Assembly: GCA_022496205.1 (NCBI GenBank)
Contig: WTXD01000053.1
Span: forward strand, 119,463 to 183,462
Origin: Gloeopeniophorella convolvens
Lineage: Eukaryota > Basidiomycota > Agaricomycetes > Russulales
Direction: 5' to 3'
Length of the DNA: 64,000 bases
The number at the start of each line of letters is the position of its first letter. The stretch's first letter is position 1. The position numbers were made by a program, and so were the translations under genes. This document shows, piece after piece, positions 24,119 to 34,255 of this stretch. The notes beneath the pieces are model-generated. The model saw only the letters and a list, made by a program, of their open reading frames with translations, had not been told where the DNA came from and did no database searches.

Positions 24119-25343
24119 TCACCACGGCCCTTGTCTAGTGTACGGCTCACGTCGAGTGACCTGTACACCGTAGTACGTCCCTTGAACCTGTTGCGCGCGC
24201 CGCTCTGCCTCCCTGCAACTACGGCTGCACACACGCTCGCCGATACGCCGTGGACGACCTCTGCACGAGACACAGGGTTTAGCGAAGCCCGTGCGTATCG
24301 CTTGCCTGGTGTATAGAAAGAGCTCAGATTCTGGAGAAAGCCGATGCAATGTAAGAGTGGACACACAACTCGTGGCCTTGCCCACAGTACTCCATCTGCT
24401 CCTGTTCGGATACATTGTAGTATGCCTTGTAAGGGCAGTCGGGAATGGCGCAACTTTGCTTCGTGCGAGCCCTGGTATCAGTCGGCGTACTATGAGCGTC
24501 GCTTGAGGTGGGTGAAATAGAGAGATGCGAGGATTGAGATGCTATGCCTCGCAAGTCAGGTATTGTCACACCGCTTGGCAGTCGAAAGAAAACATACAAC
24601 GACGCCGTTGCGTTAATTGAGATGCTGTAGCGTGGTTTAGGCCTGCAGGTTGTTCTTGAAAACGGTTCCCATCAGCGTCATTCCCTTGACCCCATGGCGC
24701 ATTTATCGACGGGTCGGCATAATCTGAATAGGGCGAGTCGCAAGTGTCATTTCAGGGATCCGCGTTGGAAATAGAGAACCCTACAATCCTGCCCCGGGAG
24801 CGACGGGTCTCCTGTTGCATGCGGAATGTATGCCGGTGGAGATACCACGGGCGAAGGAGGGAATTGGTGCAGTCTCTGGTGGTGTCCGAGAGTGGAACCA
24901 TATTCCTCAAGGTCCGTGGAGGCCGACTCCGCGAACTGGGCAGTGGATGCTCGCGCGAGCTGCTGGGGAGTCAAGGCTGGTGCTATACAAGAGTTAGTCA
25001 AGCTAAATGCTATCTAGCTTGGGAGACGCACACGTATAGCGGGTTGCTTCGTGGGTACTTTCTGTCCTATTGGGATAGGGAGAAGCCATTGAGACTGGCA
25101 CAGACTCCGACTTGCCGGGTTGCTGGCCTGAGAGGTACGGGTACGAAACTTTGGCGAGCGGCGCACGCATCACACCATCACGGTATATAGAGTAGAACCG
25201 AAAAACTCACCGCCTCTGCCATGGTCTGAGGGGACAGGATTCGCAGGTGAACCCTGCGCACCGCCCCAAGTGTGGCTGATGGAAGGATACTCGCTCATGG
25301 AGGTGCTGTGGAAGTGGGTGGTGGCGGTGGCAGGATACGCCAT
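24119..25343 (-). CDS. Pro-rich protein with two Cys/His clusters, paralog 4
   Basis: Six exons (25343..25211, 25127..25032, 24982..24785, 24723..24598, 24541..24367, 24305..24119; phases 1,1,1,1,2) give 304 residues, the clearest member of the cluster. It starts MAYPATATTHFHSTSMSEYP. The first ~200 residues are Pro/Ser/Thr/Gln/His-rich (LTPQQLARASTAQFAES, FPPSPVVSPPAYIPHATG). Cluster 1 is CAIPDC-x16-CGQGH, and cluster 2 is CVSC-x11-CSRSC with RGRPRRIGER inside. A short basic/Gln tail (REAERRAQQVQG) leads to the stop. The phase-2 intron between clusters matches paralogs 1 and 3 codon for codon. It is probably zinc-binding; no known catalytic residues are visible. The two clusters could form a small treble-clef-like or knuckle module, but this is inference. 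Confidence 0.72.
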
Positions 25344-26090
25344 GTACTGACCTGAGCGGGGCTCGTGAGTTCATAAGATAGGATAAGTCTCGATCCACAT
25401 CGAGGGCGCCGTGGGTGCTCTCGTGGTTTCGAAGTCCTTCGCCTGCGCCCGTATACAAACACAGCTTGCGCCCACCGCGCCGCACTGAGAGCGGGCGTTA
25501 GGGCCCGCCGAGACCGCCCGGGATGTCTGTTATTATGTAAACTGTAACATGCATGTGATGCATGTGATCTAGAACCTCGGCAATGCACGAGAGATGCAAC
25601 TCGAGAAGGGCCAGCCGCGGCGGTATATATGTGCCTTTGCTTGCCTCGGCGTTGTTAGTTGTTTCATGTGTGTATGTAGTACTCAGCACAAGCCGTGAAT
25701 TTCAGTTTTCAGTCATCGTACATACAACCCAACCGCGATCTGGTGAGTATGTTTTGGCCCACTGACCTGAGAGGTGTCAGGTATCATTGCGACTCTTCCG
25801 CTACCCGCTCTGGCATGACGATTGTATCATCACATGGGGGAACTTATGCCGCCAGCTCGTTCCCAGTCCCAATACTCATGCCACATAGATCTCGGGAACC
25901 AGAAGCACTGTGCTCAAACAGGGGTCAACTAGAGGGTTGGTTGTGCGCAACGTCAGCGCTCAGCGTCAGGGTTGTCTGGCAAAGAGGAGCTCCCCATCGG
26001 GTCACGAAGAAGCCCGGATTCTTGTTTATATATACCGTGTCCGCGCAAGTCGGAGTTCCACCGATCATCTGCATGCACAATCATGCCAGA
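25344..26090. other. upstream flank of paralog 4, no gene seen
   Basis: Contains a TATATAT at about 25,624 and otherwise only short overlapping frames. The right edge abuts the first copy of the 16-bp target-site duplication. Confidence 0.4.
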
Positions 26091-26104
26091 CCATGCCGCG
26101 GCGT

Positions 26105-26136
<32 letters not shown>

Positions 26137-26462
26137 CAGCATTTATATTCCGCAACAGCGAGTCCATCGCAAGACGCGGTCGCACTACATATGTAATACA
26201 GTTTCACAGGGTCTGAGTCAAGGTATGCGTAATCGGGCCGGGCGCAAATAGAAGTAGTAATCAGTAATCAAAGTCCGATCCGCCGCTAGGGCGTTAGAGG
26301 TCTGAGCCGCTTTCACAGCGACAAAGCGGTGGCCACATATAGGCCGTAACCGCGCGTGGGACCTTCAGGGGGGTTCCGGGGGCTGAGGGGGCGTGCGGGG
26401 CACCATCAGGCAGCGAGTGGCCTCGATGAACTTGGCCAGCGCGGCGCCATGCCGCGGCGTGT
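26091..26462 (-). mobile_element. 5'-truncated retroposed insertion with poly(A) tract and 16-bp target-site duplication
   Basis: The 16-bp sequence CCATGCCGCGGCGTGT occurs at 26,091-26,106 and again at 26,447-26,462. Between them, read on the minus strand, lie a short coding tail (AALAKFIEATRCLMVP, then PPQPPEPP and a stop), about 230 bases of apparent 3' UTR, and a 31-nt poly(A) run (T at 26,106-26,136 on the plus strand) directly against the target repeat. Long direct repeats, 5' truncation and terminal poly(A) are the hallmarks of target-primed reverse transcription. So this is either the 3' end of a LINE or a retrocopy of a cellular mRNA. The coding tail is too short to decide. Confidence 0.8.
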
Positions 26463-27119
26463 CTTGCCTGATTCGGAGGGTGCACAACCTCGGATACCCG
26501 CTCAGCCGGGAGCGTGCCCCTAATATGAAGTAATCAACCAGTATACATGGCTTGCGTCCTCGAGGCCTCGGGCTCAAACTTAAGCTCAATTCTGGCACCG
26601 ACGAGACCACGACTTCAGGGCAAGCGCGCGATCGCAGTCATGCGGCGAGTCCCAGCCAACCTGAGTCGGGGAGCTACGCGGGAATCGCCAACGAGTGGTG
26701 TGCTCTAGCGCGTCGCGCGACGCGTCGGATCGAACACGTCCATCGAGCACGTCTCGGCTACCTTGCTCACGGAAGCGTTTGAAGACGTCCGCCTGGGAAA
26801 AGGGTTATTACTGGGTGTGGCCATTGATTCGGGTGCTGCATGGCCCAATATCAACAGTTCCTGCCAGTGCTCTCTTCACGCACACTTTGGAGGATACTCG
26901 AACACAACGTACGAATTAACTATGTCTGCCACACAACAATCACAAGGAGAATACCCCTAGAGACGAGAAATAATCCGCGCTTCTAGGTGTGGACGACGAT
27001 GGTCTCCGCAGAGTACCCTTGGCTCCCACATCGGGGACCCTGTGATGATTCCGCATCCAACGGGGAGAAGTTGGTGAACCGTGCGTAGACCGGGAAAGCG
27101 AAGTGATGCCATCCGCGCT
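26463..27119. other. stretch without a recognisable gene
   Basis: Open frames on both strands (for example plus 26,552-26,960) have no domain I recognise. Sequence from about 27,000 is 3' flank of ORC1. Confidence 0.4.
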
Positions 27120-29727
27120 CTACGCCGCAGCCAACAGGGTGCGCCACGGTTGACCGCCGACCTCTCCCAGCACGCGTTCAGCTTCCGTTTGCTCCAGGTT
27201 GAGTACGATACGTCGTGCGCCACGCGCCTCGGACAGAACGACACGAGCGGCGAGCAATGCGTCGAGCACGCCTTCGAGCTCGCGTGCCACAGGCGCGCGG
27301 TCCGCAAGTGATCCACAATACAGATGGTGCTGGTGTTGCAAGTCTGCCCACGGGATTTCGTCGACCCCTGTACGGCGCACACATTTGAGCAGAGCAGCAA
27401 GTAGTACTCGTTCGTGCAAGGAGAGCGAGCGTAAAAGCGCAGCCGTGGGTGAGTTTTGCAGTTCGCGAATGACGTCCTTGACGTCGTCAGTTCGTGCTGC
27501 GCGTCGCCGCGGTTGCACGAGCTCTACGGTGCGCCTAGACGCGAATCAGTCTTGATCGATGGGTATCGTGTGGGGGGACGCGCCTGCAGATATCGAGCAC
27601 GCGTCGAGCATCGCCGGATATACTAGACACCTTCATCGCGGCAAATTTCACTGCGTCCGCCGACAGCACATCGCTCTTGTCTCCTAGTCGTGCTCGTACG
27701 ATCTGCTCTAATTGCGGTGTTGTATACGGTTGGAAATTGATCCTCACCATACCTTTCAAAGGCGTCAATACATCTACGACAGGATATTCCTAGCAACTGA
27801 CCCAAGCGTGATCGAACACGGCCAGACATGACGCGCTCTGGAAGGTCCATAGTATTCGCCACCGCAAGGACAACCAACCTCGCGCCAGAAAGCGTCGGCC
27901 AGTTGAAGAAATTATAGACCACATCTTGTTTGGCGGTCATCAGTTGGTCAAGCTCGTCCATCAGTACAACACTGCGTGCGTAGTGAGCGAAAGTCTCAGA
28001 TAACCGAGGAAACCTACCAAGCATGGGCTCCTGGACCTGCTTGCCGAGAGGAGCCAAAGTGCTTTGATAGGTTCTTGAGGGCCTCTTTCGCGCTAAGATG
28101 CATGTGCCCGTCGGTAGCCACATTATGACCAGAAACTGCTTCCCACAGTATGCCGTACGCCGCGTTTGGCTCGGGTATCCGTAACCCGTTGATCTCAACG
28201 TAGGTAAATGGGTTCGTTTCCTAAGCAATCCAAGTGTCACCATACCCTGCCTCATAGTGAAATACAGAGGAGCATACATTATGTTCTGCCATGCGCTTCA
28301 GCTCTCTGACCACAGCGTGGACTGTGGCAGTCTTTCCCGTCCCCGGTACCCCGAGATATCTGTGAAGGGAAAATCAGCGATATGTGGTTAGGCATGAGCG
28401 GAGGGCGTGAGCTATGGCGTACATATGCACCCGCCGCTGCCTTCCTCAAGGAGCTCTTCTACGGCGCGCATCACCCGTGCGTACTCCTCGGTACGACAAG
28501 GGAGCGTCTCTGGCCGCACACCGACGTGCAGCGCATGCATTGCGCGCAACCACGAGTCTTTCTCCGTCGAAACCTCGCCAAGTGAGAACGCACCAGCCAT
28601 TTCCGGCGGCGGGGCACGTAAGGCTGGTCGACGAGCTCGCGCGCGGAGCGCACGCTTGGAGTGAGGCGTTGGTGCTGCAGGAGCAGAAGCAATACGCTTG
28701 CGCCGTGGAGTCGCGGGAGTGGATGTGATGGACTCAACACGTTTGCGTTTCCTTGAGGGTGTGCGGGGCGTCGTGTTCAGGCGGACTTCGCCATCGAGCT
28801 CATCCAGAAGCAGGGCCCGAGTAACAGATTCCACGTCAGACAGTTCGTCTCGAGGCTGGTCCTTGTGTTCATCGTCGCTACCTGCGGTAGATGCAGTAGA
28901 ATCTGTCCCGACGTCTTTGTCTTTCCGTTTCGTCATCGGCGTCCGGGTTGGGGTTGACGGTTCAACTGTGACTGTCCAAGAAATGTCTGATCCCCATTCT
29001 AACCCTGCATTACCAGCACGCTCCATAGCCCTCGCCTTGTGTGCAGGCCAGTCAAGCTCGTAGTACAGCCCTCGTCGAGAGTCTATTGCATGTCTGCAAA
29101 AGAGTGCTCCCGTCGAGGTGACAGAGGGCCCTCTGTATCGTGAAGACGCAGGCTTGTCGTGTTCCACAGGGTGTGACGACACAATGCAATGTGCGAGGAT
29201 TGCCGAGAGCTTAATAACTGACGTGGCGTCCAGAGATAGATATATCTCATTCTGAGAAGTAAACAGAGTTGGTCATATTGCTTCAAAGTGTAAATATAGC
29301 TCACCTCCAAGTGTTTCCGTTTGGCACGTAATTGCGCAAGCTCACTGGGGCGGAGAAACCAGTGCACCTTTGCGAGCATCTGCGAATCTGTCACGGGCCT
29401 TGAAATCTCCCAGAGGGCAGTTATGATGCCCACACTCGGCCTTGTAAGGTGAGTGGACAGGAGAACCGTGTTTCCGACCGAAAACGTTTCAGTCGACGTC
29501 TTGTCGTTAAGTGCGACGCGCGAGCGGCGTACAAAACTCGTGTAGAAGGTAGTCGTCGCATCTTCGGGTAACTCTTCGTCGTCGATAAAGTCCGCCTGAG
29601 AGGAATTGCGGGTGAATAAAGGAGACGACGACCACCTGTCGTCGTGCGCCTGGTGAGAGGGGTTGGTAAGAACAGTCGGTTGATGGCGTTTGGACCGTCG
29701 CGGTGTTTGCATTGTTTCTAAAGCCAT
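27120..29727 (-). CDS. ORC1: origin recognition complex subunit 1 (AAA+ ATPase with BAH domain)
   Basis: Exons 29727..29305, 29251..28431, 28359..28278, 28220..28018, 27971..27802, 27752..27584 and 27534..27120 give about 760 residues. The N-terminus holds a BAH domain ([13 protein letters not shown] ... [10 protein letters not shown] ... [18 protein letters not shown]), then a basic disordered linker, then the AAA+ core: Walker [19 protein letters not shown], Walker [13 protein letters not shown], sensor [14 protein letters not shown], arginine finger SGRVRSRLG, then [16 protein letters not shown] winged-helix domain follows. ORC1 binds origins and loads the MCM helicase with CDC6. Two joins are abnormal: the expected GCIYISGVPG needs one more G in the GGGG at 28,349-28,352, and the DICRR-TVEL join works only with a GC donor at 27,583. 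Either these are real lesions or errors, or unusual splices restore the frame (used here). Confidence 0.88.
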
Positions 29728-31887
29728 ACGAGCGCAATATGGGCGACTCTGTTACTAGAAAGCTTGTCTTTCAGTGGATTGTAGAGGGGTGAACGCGGCG
29801 GCGTGAACGCGAGAGTGTACCGGAATCGGACCGTGACTCTGCAACGCGTCGGTCAGTGCGCGTCGGTCACAAACAAGGCGCGGCGCGTCACATCCACGTG
29901 CTCAGCCAGCCACTCGGACGTTGCCACATTCGTCGGAGGCTGGACCGCTACGGTTGCCAGTCACTGGCACGATCGATGAGCGTCGTCCACTGACACCATC
30001 GTCTGCTACTATATACATAGTGATGCTGCCTCTTAGCTCAGTAGCTGAGGTCTTCATGACAGCTAGTAACAAGCGACCCAAGAGTTACCCTTACTGGTAA
30101 GTCAGTAGTACATAGCATATGTACGTAGGATTATCCACGCTCGGAGCGGGACACTCCATCCCATTCCGGCGGCTACGACCTTGATCCATGGCTGGTCCAT
30201 GTCTGCGGTGCTTCCGGCGATGGCGCGGGCTCCTGAGAGACATGGAATCGTGGACATGATCACCGAGGACTCCTGCTGCGACTTGGACGCTGTCGGCCAA
30301 ACGAACTGTGAGATCCTCGAGCCTCGACTCATACACGATACATCTGATGCATCGAGGTCTAGGCTGCAAATGTCGTTCAGGATGACCTTCAGTTGGTGAA
30401 TTTGGGACCTGGGGTCTTCATCGAACCGGCGCAACAAGTAGTGTCCCGGAGAGAAGATACCCAGCAAAGCCGACGTATAGTGAACTCTTAGAGTGGTCAT
30501 GACCGACGCAGGCATTTAACACAACGGGTTGACGGAACGAAGACGGCATGCGGTCCTTGTGTAGAGGCTTCGAAACGAGCGCTGCAGCCTCACGGTGTTG
30601 AGCCCACAGGGTATCGGACGGCGTGACTTCACGCGTATATGATGGCATCAGTATGACGGCTGTTATCGAGGAATATTATTCGCCGCTGGGTCGCGGGTCC
30701 CAGCATGCTGCCACAGTGGCGGGTCGAACTCCGGCGGGTGCCGACAGTCTTGGCCCATCCCGATTTGGTAACTGCTCACTGTGCAGTCGTTACTCCTGGG
30801 TTGCAGCACTCGTTACTTGTGGCTGCTGAGACTATCACTCCTAAATCCTAGTACATATACTAAGAATGATTATTACACCTCACCCCATAAAATCCGAGTG
30901 CCCTTCCAGAAACGAGCATTGTTCTTCTGAATCTCAAGTTGCGCTCAGTCCCAATTGAATGTGCGACACGTGACCGGTAACCGGTATCCGGTCGCCGGTT
31001 ATCGGGTTGTGCGAAGTGAAAGCCTGGCAAAGCTGGTCACATGATCTGGACTAAGGAGTTACGACTGAACTGTGTGCCGCTGTGTGCTACGGTGAAGGCA
31101 GGGCTTTATTTTCCGATACCCAGGCAGACTTTGCAAGCAAAGCCATGACCATACTTAGGTAGTTCCGGGAGCCAAACATATAAAGTTTGATATGAAGCAG
31201 CAAAATAAAAATATGTATAGAGTAAGGCATCAAAAGTGTGAGAGAGTTGCAAAAAAGTGATGAGTCGAAGTCGGTCAAGGCTCGCTTGGTGCGACCCAGG
31301 ACTGCGGACCGGCACAAAAGTGCGACTAAAACGATTTTCCTACAATATCCCTGTCATACATCAGCGTCACAAGCTCGACTGTAGAACCTGGTCAGAGAAA
31401 GCCTGAACATGAGTGTTACCAGAGCAAGCAGTGAACGTCACAAGCAGCAGAAGAAATGGACTCTGAGCTTAGTTCCAAGGAAGGACTAAAACAGTCTCTA
31501 TTCTGCACCGGCAGTGGGTGAGTCGCCGCTTGTGAATGACCATCCGTTGGCAGTGTCAATATGCTAATGCACGGATTACATATATATGTGCTACACGGAC
31601 ACCACGGAGAACAAGATTGCTGTGAAGACGCTTTTGGACCCGACTGCTAGAACTTCGGGTCCCAGGGTAACGAGGACTGCTTTGAAATTATTATTGAAGG
31701 TAAGACCGAAACATCGTCCGAAAGGACTTCTCGCACACATACGCGCAAGACAGGAACCAAAGTCCCGGTCGCCCTCCATGGACACTTCGCAGCTCATTGG
31801 TACAGCCAGGAATCAAGGCGCTGTTACTGTTACAGGTAATACGACAGGATACCTAAGATAGACCGAGAAAGGCCGACGTAAATCGAC
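29728..31887. other. intergenic stretch without a recognisable gene
   Basis: The left part is the ORC1 promoter. A 137-codon minus frame at 30,102-30,515 has no convincing domain. The pair CACGTG / ACCGGTAACCGGT-like short palindromes near 30,965-31,010 stands out. The right part is the 3' flank of the RNase H gene. Confidence 0.4.
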
Positions 31888-33188
31888 CTAGTCAGCATCC
31901 GCTTCCGCAAGAAGACCGTCCTGGTCTAGCAACATATCGGCGTACATCTATAAATCAACACCGTCAACGAACGATGTCCACAGGTGAGGTCAAAGAGAGC
32001 TTACAGAAGCGTCCACATCATTTGCAACTACAGCCGCCTTCTGCACCGGCTTCTTGCCGAGGCGCGCTCGTAGCGCATCCCAATCCGGCTCCTGCACCTC
32101 TGGAAGAGAAGTGCCACCTACCGCGAGGGCGTCTGCACCTTCGTTTCCGAGTTCGCCAGCGTGTCCGCGCACATACTCTAACCTCACGGACTGGCCAGAT
32201 TGCTCCCGGGCGTGTAGTAGCGCGTCCAAGTACATGACAAGCTCGACATTCTTAACAGCTGTGCCTTTCGAGCTGACAAAGTTGGTGCGACGCCACTTCG
32301 GGAGCCATTCTGTGACACCTGAGAGGCGTGTCAGGCGATGTAACAGGAATGCAAGACGAGCGAATACATTTGATAGAATATTGGGAATCAGATTTGATGA
32401 CAAGCGGCAATTGTGTCGTCGGCGTCGTCTCAAGCGCACGAATAATTGCCTGAGGGGCTGTGTCAATGTTGACCGAAATCGAAGCGATCTAACGCACAAT
32501 GAGCTCCGCGCGGTTGTTTGTTTGGGCGCCTGGACATCGTTCGCAGAGATTACTAGCTACGGTGAGCACACGCGACACAACATTCGCTCTTTGAGGAAAC
32601 GTACCGTGTGTCGTTATTGCCCCACCATACGCCGACACCGGCAATAGACCCTGAGCGCCCGTTGCCCGAGCACGCCCCGTCAGTGTAAACAACGAGGCCA
32701 GGAGTCCCGGCCAAGGGTGATGGATTGCCTTGTTTTAGCGCTACAGAAGTGGACTGGGTCGAGCTAGACGAGCTTCTGACGGGCTGCGATGCGGATCCAC
32801 GTTCGGAGACGGACACACGCTCAACACCCGATGACGACGAAGAGGCGGCTAAGGCCTTCACTGATTGAGATACCGAGGGAACAGTCTGTAGATCCAGTGA
32901 TATTGCATTTGCGGGTTTGAACTTTGGCTTCTTTGAGTACGGTGCATTGCGCTGCGTTGTGCTGGGATCCAACCGGTTCACCTCGCCTCCCAACCAAGCC
33001 TCAGCGTCCTCCAGAGTGGTCAGCTTTTTGTAAACAGCGCATGGGTATCCTTCCACTTGCTCGCGACAATCATCCCTAGCCATGCGCTTCAGGGTGTGCA
33101 GCAATAATAAAGATCGCCCGTCTCACCACGTGGTATAGATGCCGGGCCGTTTACCAACTCGCACGGCATAGAATCCAGCCTTGGGCAT
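31888..33188 (-). CDS. ribonuclease H1
   Basis: Six exons (33188..33127, 33075..32605, 32552..32498, 32449..32368, 32318..32005, 31947..31888) join in frame to 347 residues. The N-terminal hybrid-binding domain reads FYAVRVGKRPGIYTTW ... YPCAVYKKLTTLEDAEAWL. A Ser-rich linker follows, then the catalytic domain with the acidic residues in YTDGACSGNG, TNNRAEL and KSDSQYS, and RGHAGELGNEGAD carrying the His and last Asp. The enzyme cuts the RNA strand of RNA-DNA hybrids, in the nucleus and perhaps mitochondria; no clear mitochondrial leader is seen. The last exon (MYADMLLDQDGLLAEAD) is small but its acidic ending and in-phase splice make it convincing. All catalytic residues are present. Confidence 0.93.
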
Positions 33189-34255
33189 GATAGCTGAGTA
33201 CGGGCGAGATCCAACGCGCACTGAGTAACGCAAAGCGTTAAGTTGGAGCTTCAGACAGTGGACTCGGGGACGGGGGATCAGAAGACGAGAACGATGGGGT
33301 AGAATTATGCGGGAGTCACCACAATATGAACGCGCCTTGGCCACGGCCAACATTCGCGTCAGCAATATGTGTCCGGACTCCAGCTGGCTGCTCCCAATGC
33401 TGGCCACCGGCCATCGCCGGCGGTCCGAGGAAGTGGTCGGGCTGCCCCTGGCTTCGGGTTAGGGCTCCGCCGACCTTCCCTCCGACACACCGGACCTCCG
33501 ACGAGCCATTTGCGCTCTCGCCTCGCTCCCGACCAGACCTTTCTGCTCTCAGTTCTGGCCTCTTTCTGTCATCTTACACCACCAGATCACTAGCCTCTGT
33601 TCATTTTCGCCCTGCGGCCAACAGAATTTAGCGTTCTCTGTACTTTCTTTTCCCAGTAACCCAGCTGCCTCCACAAGCCGAAGCCCTGAGAACCACTGAG
33701 GCGATTCGGGAGGTATGCTCAATGCTTCGAATCATGGTATCTTTACAATTGACAGATATCCCGTCCCAGGAGCGACTTCTTCCTCACGGTGAACTATCTT
33801 TGGCCTTCCAGTGATGAACCAGGCCGGCCCGCAAACGTGAGGACCGCTGCCTTATCGCATCCTACCGGCGGAGAAAACCAACGCCCCACGGCGTCATAGA
33901 TCGTACCTTACGTGTAGCTCACAAATATCGACGCTTGGGCTGCTGCCTTGGCAATCCAGAGCGATTCTACGATGGGCTTGCAAGCGGTGGTCCGCTGAAC
34001 CTGGCCGCCGGAGGCAGAGTAAGATACGGACTCTACATGTCACGACCACAGGTCGGTGGCCCTCACGGGCAATTCTGTTCTACCGGGATGTCATTATCTG
34101 CTCGGACAATACTACGGTCACCAGGGTGTTGTGATTTGTGAGCGATTCCGCAGATAAGCCGCCATATCGCATCACATGATACCTTGAAATGCCTCTTCAT
34201 AGCTCTCCATCCGTCCCCTCCTTCACTGCCTTTCTCCAAGTGCCAGTTCACCCCA
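33189..34255. promoter_or_regulatory. divergent intergenic region between RNase H1 and aldose 1-epimerase genes
   Basis: About 1.07 kb separates the two start codons. It contains pyrimidine-rich stretches (33,460-33,640, 34,190-34,250) typical of sequence just upstream of fungal start codons. No other gene was recognised; frames up to 101 codons on the plus strand lack domains. Confidence 0.4.

Noticed and set aside
30020..30110. tRNA-like segment (TTAGCTCAGTAGCTGAGG)
   Set aside because: A D-arm-like stretch is present, but no matching T arm or acceptor stem could be found.
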